DNA from: Roseinatronobacter sp052379845
GTDB taxonomy: Bacteria; Pseudomonadota; Alphaproteobacteria; Rhodobacterales; Rhodobacteraceae
Assembly: GCA_052379845.1 (NCBI GenBank)
Contig: JBQTCF010000012.1
Reading direction: 5' to 3' (one strand)
DNA: 64,000 nt
Shown: piece by piece, positions 27,420 through 36,499 of the stretch
Layout of the letters: every line of letters starts with the position of its first letter
Numbering within the stretch: the stretch's first letter is position 1
Translations under genes and position numbers: made by a program
Notes under the pieces: model-generated
What the model was told of the DNA's origin: nothing
What the model saw: only the letters and a program-made list of their open reading frames with translations
Databases searched by the model: none

Positions 27420-28595
27420 ATGTCAGACCAACCCGAAACATCACGTTATTCGACAGTCAATCGCCTGACATTTGGCGAAAAGTTCAGACTGCAAACATGG
27501 CTGATGGGAATCATCGCCTTTGCGGTGGTGTTGTTTCTGTTGGTGCAGGCAAAATTCATCCTGATTTCGCTGGCGATTGCGATTATCCTGTTTTCGCTGA
27601 CATCGGATGCCATAAATTCCATCTCCCGGCTGCGCGTGGGCAGTTTCAGGATTACGAACTGGCTGGCCTCGGTTGCGGCAGTGTTCCTGATTGCATCGGG
27701 GTTGCTGACGCTGGCGGGGTTGGTCATTTCGCAGATCAACACGGTTCTGACCACAACATTGTCCTACACCGATGACGCCCAAACCGCCATTGCCCAGATG
27801 TTTTCCTGGATGGGCGAGGATGTGGAGCAATCTGTGCTGCAAACCATGCGCAGCATTGAGATTTCGGGCTATCTGCGGTCGGCTGCGGGCCAGGCGGGCA
27901 CGATCCTGAGCCAATCAGTGCTGATTATCCTGTTTGTGGGGTTCATGTTTGCAGAACGGGTCTGGTTCGACACCAAGCTTGAAAACCTGATGTCGGACAA
28001 GGCACAGGCGCGGCGGGTCAATGCCATCATCGGGTCCATTATCCGGCGGGTGAACCATTACCTTCTGGTCAAGGCGCTGATCAGCAGTGTGACAGGGGGT
28101 GTGGTGTTCATGGTCATGAAGGTGTTTGACCTGCAATTCGCAGCCGCCATGGGGTTGCTGACCTTCGTTTTGAACTTCATCCCCTCGGTCGGGTCCATTA
28201 TCGCCACGCTGATTGTCACGCTTGTGGCCTATATTCAGGTCACCGAGCCGTCGACAGCGGTTCTTATTTTCGTGCTGGTGGGAATGGCGCAGTTCCTGCT
28301 TGGCAATGTCATTGATCCCATGTTGATGGGCAAGACATTACGCCTGTCGTCATTCGGAATCATTATTTCGCTGGCATTCTGGGGCGCGGTCTGGGGCATA
28401 CCGGGCATGTTTCTGGCCGTGCCCTTCATGGTGGCGGTCATGATCGTGTGTTCCCATATCCCTGCGGCGCGCCCTGTTGCCGTGTTGTTGTCACGCGAAG
28501 GGCTGGCCGAGGAGGAATTCCCCATGTCCCCTGTCCCCGCCGCACAACTGGACGAGGATGAACAGCATTTCCAGCGCGCAATCGGCGCCCAATAG
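27420..28595 (+). CDS. AI-2E family transporter
   Basis: 391-residue polytopic membrane protein of the AI-2E (TqsA/YhhQ-like PF01594) family, with about eight TM helices. The conserved C-terminal block around FVLNFIPSVGSIIATL and FWGAVWGIPGMFLAVPFM is clear. Members export autoinducer-2 or exchange ions; the substrate here is unknown. It ends 24 nt from the convergent fau gene. Confidence 0.92.
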   Translation: MSDQPETSRYSTVNRLTFGEKFRLQTWLMGIIAFAVVLFLLVQAKFILISLAIAIILFSLTSDAINSISRLRVGSFRITNWLASVAAVFLIASGLLTLAGLVISQINTVLTTTLSYTDDAQTAIAQMFSWMGEDVEQSVLQTMRSIEISGYLRSAAGQAGTILSQSVLIILFVGFMFAERVWFDTKLENLMSDKAQARRVNAIIGSIIRRVNHYLLVKALISSVTGGVVFMVMKVFDLQFAAAMGLLTFVLNFIPSVGSIIATLIVTLVAYIQVTEPSTAVLIFVLVGMAQFLLGNVIDPMLMGKTLRLSSFGIIISLAFWGAVWGIPGMFLAVPFMVAVMIVCSHIPAARPVAVLLSREGLAEEEFPMSPVPAAQLDEDEQHFQRAIGAQ

Positions 28596-28619
28596 CAGAT
28601 CAGCGACAACGGCCCGGCG

Positions 28620-29213
28620 TCACCCCAACCGCGACCAGACCACGCCGCGCGCGGTTACAACAGCATCAAGCTGCTGGTCCGTGTCATTCACAGGCACCCG
28701 GTCGCAAAGTTGCGCGTCAAATGCCAGCCCAACCGCCAGAACCGGCCCGTGCTTGCGCAGTTTTTCCAAACTTCGGTCATAAAACCCGCCGCCATAGCCT
28801 AAACGGTAGCCGTGCAGATCGAATGCCAGCAAGGGAACAATCAGCGCTTGCGGGGTTATCGGGTCATGCGCGACGGGGATCAGCGCCTTGAACGGCCCTT
28901 CGCGCATCGGGGTGTCGGGCGTCCAGCGGTGAAACTCAAGCGGCTGGCCCGCCCCGGTGATGACGGGAACACAGACAGGGCCGCGATGTTGCACCATTGC
29001 CGGAAGCGGGTCTATTTCGGACCGCATTGGCATATATCCCGCCAAGACCACATCGGACAGGCCGGCGCCGAACTGCCCCGCCAGAAGGTCCAGCAAACTA
29101 TGCGCGGCCAAATCCGCATCCGGGCCGCGCTGCGCCGTCAGAAATGCCGCATTCCGGTTTGCCGTTGCCTGAAGGCGCGCGGCCGCTTTTTGATGGGAAA
29201 TGTCATTTTGCAT
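28620..29213 (-). CDS. fau: 5-formyltetrahydrofolate cyclo-ligase
   Basis: 197-residue ATP-dependent enzyme converting 5-formyl-THF to 5,10-methenyl-THF. The diagnostic GYGGGFYDRSL lies near residue 140, and an N-terminal K-R-rich helix (QKAAARLQATANRNAAFL) is present though divergent. It is preceded on the same strand by 238 nt without a convincing gene, containing a structured element described separately. Confidence 0.92.
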   Translation of the reverse strand: MQNDISHQKAAARLQATANRNAAFLTAQRGPDADLAAHSLLDLLAGQFGAGLSDVVLAGYMPMRSEIDPLPAMVQHRGPVCVPVITGAGQPLEFHRWTPDTPMREGPFKALIPVAHDPITPQALIVPLLAFDLHGYRLGYGGGFYDRSLEKLRKHGPVLAVGLAFDAQLCDRVPVNDTDQQLDAVVTARGVVWSRLG

Positions 29214-29239
29214 TGCATCTGGCCCCTGCTGCCTGCACC

Positions 29240-29450
29240 GGGTCAGGGTGTATCAGCGCCGAAGCAAAAGCGAAACACCGTTGCGTTGTTTTATCATGCC
29301 CTGTGATAGGCCCAGTTCCAAGCCGCAAACGGTATTTGGCCCAGGGAAAAACGGTCAAACGCAGCCGCCACCAGATGCCCGCACAAGGCCACAGCTGGCC
29401 CAAATACCATAAGGTTATGCGTGTTTTACGCGCAAACCTGCGCAACGCGC
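29240..29450 (-). ncRNA. Candidate structured RNA upstream of fau (possible 6S RNA)
   Basis: The 238-nt gap holds a long imperfect hairpin: an arm of about 12 bp at 29331-29342 (GGTATTTGGCCC on the plus strand) pairs with 29397-29408 (GGCCCAAATACC), with further internal pairing. No family-like protein is encoded. 6S RNA genes sit directly upstream of fau (ygfA) in many proteobacteria. I cannot confirm the 6S consensus by eye, so identity and ends are tentative. Confidence 0.3.
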
Positions 29451-29451
29451 G

Positions 29452-29637
29452 TCAGGTGGTGGGGCGCACCAGTGCGGTATGGGCTGCCGCAATCACACAA
29501 GACGCCAGCACCAGACCAACAGCGCCCGACACGCTATAGGCCAGCAACGCCCAAACGGGCCCGAACCCCAGCAAAATAACAACTGTCGCCGAGAATACCC
29601 CGGTGATCACTGCCATAAGCATAGAAATTACCAACAT
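29452..29637 (-). CDS. Small hypothetical two-TM membrane protein
   Basis: 61-residue protein starting MLVISMLMAV with two hydrophobic segments (about 2-26 and 30-52), ending in a short polar tail. No family recognised. The frame is open to 29694 (80 residues), but the upstream part is Cys/Arg-rich and unlikely. It lies between gmk and the fau leader region on the same strand; the coding status rests on membrane-like composition only. Confidence 0.5.
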   Translation of the reverse strand: MLVISMLMAVITGVFSATVVILLGFGPVWALLAYSVSGAVGLVLASCVIAAAHTALVRPTT

Positions 29638-29739
29638 TGCCCAACGCCTATATCTGATCCTACAGCACAAGACTAGGACACAGACTCTAACCAAAGGTAA
29701 ACGCGCGCTGCATTCGGCCGCTATGGAACGTTCAAGGCT

Positions 29740-30381
29740 TCAGGCTTTGCGCGCTTCGAACTCGGTGTTCAGCTTGCGCACAAATTCATTCAGGCCGGGC
29801 TGGCGCTCCCGGCGCTGCCGTTCTGCCTCAATGATGCCGCATAGCGCAGTGTGGGTCTGTTCCAGATCATCATTGACCAGAACATAGTCATATTCCGCCC
29901 AGTGACTAATTTCATCGCGCGACTTTTGCATGCGGCCCGCAATGACATCATCACTGTCTTGCGCGCGTCCACGCAGGCGCGATTCCAGTTCGGCAATGGA
30001 CGGGGGCAAAACAAAAATTGAAATCACATCCTTGCCAAGGGTGGAATTGCGCACCTGCTGGCCACCTTGCCAGTCAATGTCGAACAAGGTGTCGCGCCCT
30101 TCGTCCATGGCCTGTTCCACTGGCCCTTTGGGCGAGCCATAGAAATTCCCGAACACTTCCGCATGTTCCAGCATCTCGCCCGCCGCGATCATGGCGGTAA
30201 AATCTTCCCTTGTCCGGAAATAATACTCACGCCCGTGCACTTCGCCCGGACGGGGCGCGCGTGTGGTGGCGGACACTGAAAAACGGATGGACGGATCCCA
30301 CGCCATAAGGCGCTTGGCCAATGTCGATTTTCCCGCCCCGGACGGAGAGGACAGGATGATCAGCAGGCCGCGTCGTTTCAT
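29740..30381 (-). CDS. gmk: Guanylate kinase
   Basis: 213-residue GMP kinase. P-loop SPSGAGKSTLAKRL, GMP-binding SVSATTRAPRPGEVHGREYYF and the lid region RMQKSRDEISHWAEYDYVLVNDD are complete. It starts 4 nt after the yicC stop, so the two are cotranscribed, the usual yicC-gmk arrangement. Confidence 0.97.
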   Translation of the reverse strand: MKRRGLLIILSSPSGAGKSTLAKRLMAWDPSIRFSVSATTRAPRPGEVHGREYYFRTREDFTAMIAAGEMLEHAEVFGNFYGSPKGPVEQAMDEGRDTLFDIDWQGGQQVRNSTLGKDVISIFVLPPSIAELESRLRGRAQDSDDVIAGRMQKSRDEISHWAEYDYVLVNDDLEQTHTALCGIIEAERQRRERQPGLNEFVRKLNTEFEARKA

Positions 30382-30385
30382 GGGG

Positions 30386-31288
30386 TTACTCCAGGTTTTG
30401 AACTTGCTCGCGCATCTGATCGATTGCCGCTTTCAGATCAAGCCCAATCCTGCTTAGCCCAAGATGCTGGGATTTGGAACACAGGGTGTTGGCTTCGCGG
30501 TTCAGTTCCTGGGTCAGAAAATCAAGCTTGCGCCCGACAGCAGGCCCCCCGCGCAGCAAGGCGCGCGCAGCCGCACAATGTGCCGCAAGCCTGTCAATTT
30601 CTTCGGTGACGTCCGCCTTGATCGCAATCAGGGCCAGTTCCTGTTCAACGCGCGCAGTATCGGGGCGGGCGGTTTCGGCCAGATGGTCCAGCGCTTTGCG
30701 CATCACTTCGCTGACATGGTGCCTGCGGTCGGGCAATATGTCGCGCGCGGCAAGGGTCAACGCGGCAATCCGGTCGAGCACCCCATCCAGAAGCCGCACC
30801 AATTCCCCCCCTTCCCTGAGTCGCATGGCGTTGAAGTCCTCCAACAGAAGATCAAAATCCGCTGCCACAATCTGGCCCAGATTCGCCGGATCAATTGCGG
30901 CAAAATCTTGTCCACTAGGCAAAACCGACCGCCAGTTCAGCACTTCAAGGGCGGATGGGGGGGCAAGTTGAATGCCCATGGACTGCGCCTTGGCGGTCAC
31001 CGCGGTAAGCCCTGCAAGAACGGAATCAAGCACTGCATGGTCAATCATACCCAGCGCGGCCCCACCGTGATACTGCACCTTCAGCGTCACATTCACAGTG
31101 CCGCGCGACACCGTGGCGGCAAGCTGCTCCCTTAGCTTTTTCTCCATGAAAACAATGTTTTCTGGCAGGCGAAACCGAATATCCAGCCCCCGTGCATTCA
31201 CTGCGCGGATGTCCCATTCCAGCACCAGATCAAGTCCATCCAACTCGGTCACAGTGGTTTTGCTGGCGAAACCTGTCATAGAATACAT
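30386..31288 (-). CDS. yicC: YicC-family endoribonuclease-like stress protein
   Basis: 300-residue YicC/YloC protein. It begins MYSMTGFASKT, the invariant family start, which fixes the initiation codon at 31288, and ends with the conserved DUF1732 domain (NREANTLCSKSQHLGLSRIGLDLKAAIDQMREQVQNLE split across the C-terminus). E. coli YicC is an RNase acting on sRNA. The upstream in-frame extension to 31366 is not conserved-looking. It is immediately upstream of gmk. Confidence 0.94.
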   Translation of the reverse strand: MYSMTGFASKTTVTELDGLDLVLEWDIRAVNARGLDIRFRLPENIVFMEKKLREQLAATVSRGTVNVTLKVQYHGGAALGMIDHAVLDSVLAGLTAVTAKAQSMGIQLAPPSALEVLNWRSVLPSGQDFAAIDPANLGQIVAADFDLLLEDFNAMRLREGGELVRLLDGVLDRIAALTLAARDILPDRRHHVSEVMRKALDHLAETARPDTARVEQELALIAIKADVTEEIDRLAAHCAAARALLRGGPAVGRKLDFLTQELNREANTLCSKSQHLGLSRIGLDLKAAIDQMREQVQNLE

Positions 31289-31524
31289 CGCGATTTTTCC
31301 CATAACATATGCCATGTCGGCCGGCAGCGCCTGCGCCGGAATCGCGCGCATTAACCATTTGCGCAAAATGTGGCAGAATTTAGGAAAAATATGCGCTATT
31401 CATGCCTTATTAAGACACCTTGAGAGAATATGAAGCCAGAAGCCGAAATCGGCAAAATGCCGGAAGCTCTGGTCCTTATGCCGCGCCACTGCACGAACTT
31501 CCGCCGAGTTGAAAGGGTATGACC

Positions 31525-32130
31525 ATGACCGAATCCGCGTTCACATCAACAAGCGCCCCCCTGTTGGACACAGCAGATGCGCGCGACACCTGTTTTTCAG
31601 TGATTAACCGCGTGGGTGCCTATTGGGCTTCGTTGCCGAAAACCGGCTTGGCGCCCGATCGCATGCTGGTTGACGCACGCGCCCTGTCGGATGTTCTGGC
31701 GCATGTTTTTCTGGCCGAACTGGTCACGCCGCGCGTGGCACGCTTGCGCATTGTCGGGCACCGGGTCGAGGAATTGACAGGGCTGGATATGCGCGGCATG
31801 CCCCTGACGACCCTGTTTTCGGGAACGGCGCGTCAGGAGATCATGTTGGCCTGCGAACAGGTCAGCCGGGGTGCGCGCGTGACACTATCCCTGCAAGGGG
31901 AAGAAGGGTTCGGGCGCCCACAGCTTGAAGGCATGATGGCGCTTATGCCGCTCTGCGACAGCAAAGGCCGCATTTCCCGCGTTCTGGGCGTGATCGGACA
32001 GAAGGGCGAGGTGGGACGCACCCCGCGCCGTTTTGATCTGGCCGCCCCCCAGGCCCTGCCCGAGCCAGAGCCGCAGCAACACCCTACAAAGACCCCGTTC
32101 CTGCGCGTCATCAACGGTGGCAAGGCATAA
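31525..32130 (+). CDS. PAS_5-family (single PAS domain) protein
   Basis: 201-residue cytoplasmic protein with a PAS_5-type domain (about 25-165: FSVINRVGAYWASLPK through RISRVLGVIGQKG). No output domain follows, only a short Pro/Gln-rich tail ending FLRVINGGKA. Such small PAS proteins are frequent in Rhodobacterales; the function is unknown. The ATG at 31525 is 7 nt from SD AAAGGG, favoured over ATG 31519. It is divergent from yicC and ends at a shared bidirectional terminator. Confidence 0.8.
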   Translation: MTESAFTSTSAPLLDTADARDTCFSVINRVGAYWASLPKTGLAPDRMLVDARALSDVLAHVFLAELVTPRVARLRIVGHRVEELTGLDMRGMPLTTLFSGTARQEIMLACEQVSRGARVTLSLQGEEGFGRPQLEGMMALMPLCDSKGRISRVLGVIGQKGEVGRTPRRFDLAAPQALPEPEPQQHPTKTPFLRVINGGKA

Positions 32131-32323
32131 CTGCCTGCCCTGCCACGAACACCAATGACCATGGCTTCGGTTTCTTACTGTCATTTCTGAAAGATGTGCC
32201 CCGTGCTGTGGCACTTACGCCCCCTTTGTGCGCGCGTTGTATTCAGACTGATACGCGCCGGAAAGCGGGCTTGACGACATCGCCAGCATTTCAAAGTGAC
32301 GAATTTCGCCTGCGGGCCATACC

Positions 32324-32372
32324 AATAAATTTGAAATGGCGCCGAAGCATCTGCTTCGGCGCCAAATTTATT
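32324..32372. terminator. Bidirectional terminator between PAS gene and aroG
   Basis: A perfect 12-bp stem TGGCGCCGAAGC/GCTTCGGCGCCA with an ATCT loop is extended by AATAAATT/AATTTATT arms across a 5-nt bulge. The flanking A/T tracts give a U-run in both directions. It lies between the convergent PAS and aroG genes. The remainder of the 281-nt gap shows nothing else recognisable. Confidence 0.8.
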
Positions 32373-32411
32373 CAGGCACAGCGTCACGGGCTGTAGCCGC
32401 GCCGCCCCAGC

Positions 32412-33779
32412 TTATATTGCCGCCGCCAGTTTCGCGCGCCGGCCCACAAGTTCCTCGGCCACCAGAAACGCCAGTTCCAGCGACTGGCTGGCATTCAGGC
32501 GCGGGTCGCAGGCAGTATGATAGCGTTGCGACAAATCCTCATCAGAGACTGCGCGCAACCCACCTGTGCATTCGGTGACGTCCGACCCTGTCATTTCAAA
32601 ATGCACACCGCCGGGAATGGTGCCTTCGGCGTTATGCACCGAAAAGAATTCGCGCACTTCGCGCAGCACCGAATCAAACGGGCGTGTTTTGTAGCCTGTT
32701 GATGATTTGATGGTGTTGCCATGCATCGGGTCGCAGGTCCAAAGCACATTCGCCCCCTCTTCCTCAATCGCCTTGATCAGGCGGGGCAGATGGTCGCCCA
32801 CAGTCCCTGCCCCGAACCGCGCAATCAGCGTCAGACGGCCGGGTTCGTTTTCGGGGTTCAGCTTGGCAACCAGCGCTTTCAAATCATCAGCGGTCAGCGA
32901 CGGGCCGCATTTCAACCCGATCGGGTTCTGAACTCCAGTGCAGAATTCCACATGCGCGCCATCGGGCTGGCGCGTGCGGTCCCCGATCCAGATCAGATGC
33001 CCGGAACCTGCTACAGGCATGCCGGATGTCGAATCAATCCTGCACAGCGCTTCTTCATATTCCAGCAAAAGCGCTTCATGGCTGGTGAAGAAATCCACCT
33101 CGGCCAGGTCCTTGCTGGTTTCGGATGTGATGCCCGCAGCGGTCAGGAAATCCAGCGTATCAGAAATGCGGGTGGTCATTTCGCGGTAGCGTTCCGCCTT
33201 GTCACCGCTGGCGAATCCCAGCGTCCAGTTATGGACACGGTGCATATCGGCATAGCCACCCTTGGAAAAGGCGCGCAGCAGGTTCAGGCTGGCTGCAGCT
33301 TGGGTATAGGCTTGCAACATACGGCCCGGGTCCGGAATGCGCGCGTCGGCGGTGAATTCAAACCCGTTGATGATGTCGCCGCGATAGCTGGGCAGTTCCA
33401 CGCCGCCCACAATTTCCGTAGGGGCCGAGCGGGGCTTGGCAAATTGGCCCGCCATGCGGCCAACCTTGATCACCGGCACCTTCGCGCCATAGGTCAGCAC
33501 AATCGCCATTTGCAGCAACACCTTGAAGGTGTCGCGGATGCTGTCGGCCGTGAATTCCGCAAAACTTTCCGCGCAATCGCCCCCTTGCAGCAAGAACGCC
33601 TCGCCTTTGGCGGCGGCCCCCAGCTTGCGTTTCAGCGCACGCACTTCGCCCGCAAACACCAGCGGCGGGTATTTCGACAATTGCGCTTCAACAGTGGCCA
33701 GCATGGTCTGATCGGGATAATCGGGCATCTGGATCCGGGGTTTGTTGCGCCAGGTTGATTTCGTCCAGCCATGTGTCAT
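32412..33779 (-). CDS. Class II 3-deoxy-7-phosphoheptulonate (DAHP) synthase
   Basis: 455-residue plant-type DAHP synthase, first step of the shikimate pathway (PEP plus erythrose-4-phosphate). Class II signatures include the N-terminal WTKSTWRNKPRIQMPDYP, GDCAESFAEF, and RTRQPDGAHVEFCTGVQNPIG. ATG 33779 matches family N-termini; the 75 codons upstream are not family-like. It is the only aromatic-biosynthesis gene in view and is divergent from the GlxA-type regulator. Confidence 0.95.
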   Translation of the reverse strand: MTHGWTKSTWRNKPRIQMPDYPDQTMLATVEAQLSKYPPLVFAGEVRALKRKLGAAAKGEAFLLQGGDCAESFAEFTADSIRDTFKVLLQMAIVLTYGAKVPVIKVGRMAGQFAKPRSAPTEIVGGVELPSYRGDIINGFEFTADARIPDPGRMLQAYTQAAASLNLLRAFSKGGYADMHRVHNWTLGFASGDKAERYREMTTRISDTLDFLTAAGITSETSKDLAEVDFFTSHEALLLEYEEALCRIDSTSGMPVAGSGHLIWIGDRTRQPDGAHVEFCTGVQNPIGLKCGPSLTADDLKALVAKLNPENEPGRLTLIARFGAGTVGDHLPRLIKAIEEEGANVLWTCDPMHGNTIKSSTGYKTRPFDSVLREVREFFSVHNAEGTIPGGVHFEMTGSDVTECTGGLRAVSDEDLSQRYHTACDPRLNASQSLELAFLVAEELVGRRAKLAAAI

Positions 33780-33856
33780 GGCACCCTCCGGTTTATCATG
33801 ATCCGATGTGTTAGCGGTCGCGCCGCAGGTGCATCTATACGAAGGCAGGGCCGGGT

Positions 33857-34969
33857 ATGCAAACACGATTGGGCTTGTCACACGCAATGAAAGCTGATTG
33901 TGTCCACCATCAAACAACAAAACCCGCAGCATATCAGATGGCAAGCACGACAAGACCCCCCCCACCTGTCCCCCAGTCACACGCTGCACCAGACCCTGCG
34001 GCACAGGCCATGCCGCGCCATTTCGCCTTTTTGTTGCTGGACAGGTTCACGCTTATCGCCTTCTCGGCGGCGATTGAACCGTTGCGGCTGGCCAACAGGG
34101 TTGCCGGAAAAACACTGTATACCTGGCAATTGATCAGCGAAAACGGGCACCCCGTGACCTGTTCCAACGGCACACAGGTCAGTGTTCATTCCGGCATGGA
34201 AGACCTGCACAAGGAAGCAACTGTCATCGTCTGTGGCGGGGTCGATGCGAATCGGGCAACCACCCCGGCCATTCTGGCATGGCTGCGCAAACGGGCGCGC
34301 TATGGCAATGTGATCGGGGGCATATGCACAGGGGGCTGGGCGCTGGCCAAGGCAGGTTTGCTGGACAACCGCCGCGCGACAATTCACTGGGAAAACCATA
34401 CCAGCTTCGCTGAGGATTTCCCCGAAATTGACCTGACAAAATCGGTTTTCGTCCTTGATGGAACGCGCGTCACATCTGCCGGGGGGATGGCGGCGCTGGA
34501 CATGATGCTGACCCTTCTTGCAAATGCTCATGGCAGCGCTGTCGCAAATTCCGTGGCCGACCAGCTGATCTATTCATCCATACGCACAAACCGCGACACA
34601 CAGCGCCTGTCCATTCCCGCGCGCATTGGCGTGCGCCACCCCAAGCTGGCCCGCGTGATCGAGATTATGGAAAGCCATATCGAAGACCCGATCAGCCCCG
34701 CCGAACTGGCACAGGAAGTGGACATGTCCACCCGCCAGCTTGAACGTCTGTTCCGCCGCTACCTGAACCGCAGCCCGAAACGCTACTACACGGAATTGCG
34801 GCTGGAACGCGCGCGCAACTTGCTGATGCAAACGGATATGAGTGTGATCAACGTTGCGCTGGCGTCGGGTTTCACGTCGCCGTCACATTTCTCGAAATGC
34901 TACCGCGCGCATTACAACACCACCCCATACCGTGAACGCGGCGCGCGATCGTCTGACGACGGTGAATAA
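33857..34969 (+). CDS. GlxA-type AraC-family regulator with DJ-1/PfpI domain
   Basis: 370-residue regulator. A DJ-1/PfpI-like amidotransferase fold (about 52-220; the nucleophile-elbow analogue is GGICTGGWALAKAG) is fused to a C-terminal AraC HTH pair (about 255-355, with DMSTRQLERLFRRYLNRSPKRYY). The family includes GbdR/CdhR-type regulators of quaternary amine and arginine use; the effector is unknown here. The start is uncertain: ATGs at 33887, 33941 and 34010 are also in frame, and the first 50 residues look non-conserved. Confidence 0.85.
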   Translation: MQTRLGLSHAMKADCVHHQTTKPAAYQMASTTRPPPPVPQSHAAPDPAAQAMPRHFAFLLLDRFTLIAFSAAIEPLRLANRVAGKTLYTWQLISENGHPVTCSNGTQVSVHSGMEDLHKEATVIVCGGVDANRATTPAILAWLRKRARYGNVIGGICTGGWALAKAGLLDNRRATIHWENHTSFAEDFPEIDLTKSVFVLDGTRVTSAGGMAALDMMLTLLANAHGSAVANSVADQLIYSSIRTNRDTQRLSIPARIGVRHPKLARVIEIMESHIEDPISPAELAQEVDMSTRQLERLFRRYLNRSPKRYYTELRLERARNLLMQTDMSVINVALASGFTSPSHFSKCYRAHYNTTPYRERGARSSDDGE

Positions 34970-35022
34970 CACCTGCCGTCCCCGCGCGGGCGGTTCCATC
35001 GCCAAATAATAAGTTGGGCGGA

Positions 35023-35070
35023 AAAACATGGCTGGCAAGCTGCGCATTTGCCGCCTGCCCGCCATGTTTT
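35023..35070. terminator. Bidirectional terminator between GlxA-type regulator and surA
   Basis: Stem AAAACATGGC (35023-35032) / GCCATGTTTT (35061-35070) with inner GGCAA/TTGCC pairing. Terminal A and T runs act as a U-tract on each strand. It sits in the 127-nt gap between two convergent genes. Confidence 0.65.
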
Positions 35071-35096
35071 CGGGGATTGCTGCTTGCAGGGCAGTG

Positions 35097-36335
35097 TCAG
35101 TAGTCCTGAACATCCGCATCAGCGACAAGTTCCTGCAATTTCACATCGGCCATCCGGCCCAGCCGCTGGTCAAACAGAATATCGTTCAGCTGGCCATCAG
35201 TCAGGCGCCCTTCGAATTGCAATTCCCGCGCGCACAGCATCACAACGACCAGATTGCCACCCTCGACTGTATTGGCCGACACTTCGTTGCGGTCCAGCCG
35301 CGCCAGTTCAATCGCGTCGGATTGCGCGATATCGCGCTGAAATTCAGTGTGTTCACTCAAAGCGGCATCCGTCAGATCGGTGGCAAAGCCGCCCAGTTCC
35401 GCACAACTGCGCACATTCGCGCGAATACGCGCCACGCGGTCAATATTCGCCTCGGTGCGGCCACCGGGCAACAACAGGCGTTTATAGGTCAGCTGAATCT
35501 GATCGGCGGGAATTTCGCGGGTGCTGTCAGTGGCGCGCAACTGGAAAAAGGCAAAAGCCCCGTTCAGGTCCAATGGCCCGATAATTTCGCCCACACTGGC
35601 CACGGACACTGGCGCGGCAATGTTGCCCGGCAGGTTTTCCAGCGGCATCCAGTCCAGACGCCCGCCCTGATCACGCGTGCCCGCAAGCGAGAATTCGCGC
35701 GCAAGGGCTGAAAATTCTTCTTGCGTGCGGGCGGCTTCGATCATTTCCATGATCTGGCCCACAGCCTCGGCAAATTCGGGGTCGCTTGGCAGGAATATCT
35801 CGGACAACAGCACGCGAGGGGTGCCGCGAATGGCGCTGATATCGCGCGCGCGGGCTACATCGCTGTCGGTCACCGAAACCAGGGCCGGGAATTCCTGCTC
35901 GATCACTTTGCGCCACAACAGACCAACAGTCACGAACTGTCGGAAGGTTTCCAGATCAATGCCGCTTTCGCGCATGATCTGCACAACCTCTTCGGCGCTT
36001 AAATCCACGCGCGCGGCGAATTCCGCCATCCCTTCGGCCACGTCGTCGCTATTTACGCGAATGCCGCGCCGGTGCGCGTAATCTTGTTGCACCGCTTCTT
36101 CGGTCAGGCGCGTCAGGGCTTCTTGGCGCATATCAACCGCGCCCGCATTCAGCAGGTCCAGAAACGCCATACGCTGGGTGACATCGTAATTGGTGATGAT
36201 GCGGTCATTGACCTTGCGCGCCGGGGCGAACATGCCTTGTGCCTGCGCGCTGCTTGCAGCCCAGAACACCCCGCCGATGCACAGCATCATTACAATGCCA
36301 AGCCGCGAAACGATGGAAGAAGTGAAAAAACGCAT
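35097..36335 (-). CDS. surA: Periplasmic peptidyl-prolyl isomerase/chaperone, SurA family
   Basis: 412-residue SurA-like outer-membrane-protein chaperone. A signal peptide begins MRFFTSSIVSRLGIVMML and ends near SSAQAQG. A SurA_N domain (about 35-170) is followed by a parvulin-like PPIase domain (about 180-290) with degenerate active residues. The preferred start at 36335 gives a clean signal peptide; an in-frame ATG at 36371 would bury it. It lies 164 nt downstream of lptD. pdxA and ksgA, which often follow, are absent. Confidence 0.9.
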   Translation of the reverse strand: MRFFTSSIVSRLGIVMMLCIGGVFWAASSAQAQGMFAPARKVNDRIITNYDVTQRMAFLDLLNAGAVDMRQEALTRLTEEAVQQDYAHRRGIRVNSDDVAEGMAEFAARVDLSAEEVVQIMRESGIDLETFRQFVTVGLLWRKVIEQEFPALVSVTDSDVARARDISAIRGTPRVLLSEIFLPSDPEFAEAVGQIMEMIEAARTQEEFSALAREFSLAGTRDQGGRLDWMPLENLPGNIAAPVSVASVGEIIGPLDLNGAFAFFQLRATDSTREIPADQIQLTYKRLLLPGGRTEANIDRVARIRANVRSCAELGGFATDLTDAALSEHTEFQRDIAQSDAIELARLDRNEVSANTVEGGNLVVVMLCARELQFEGRLTDGQLNDILFDQRLGRMADVKLQELVADADVQDY

Positions 36336-36499
36336 CAGGTCAGGTCCGTTCGGTTGGTCTTGAAATTTCATGGTCAGTCAGGTGTTGGCATACATGACAT
36401 GCGCGGCTTTGTCATCCATGCGCTGTGCGGATCATGGCGCGCGATGATCGGGGGGCGAATTGCAAGGTTTCCTGCCGCTGCCGCATTTCCCCCCCCCTG

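Noticed and set aside
29203..29445. 80-codon minus-strand ORF between the small membrane gene and fau
   Set aside because: Overlaps the fau start, shows Trp/Arg-rich shadow composition, and the region folds as a hairpin.
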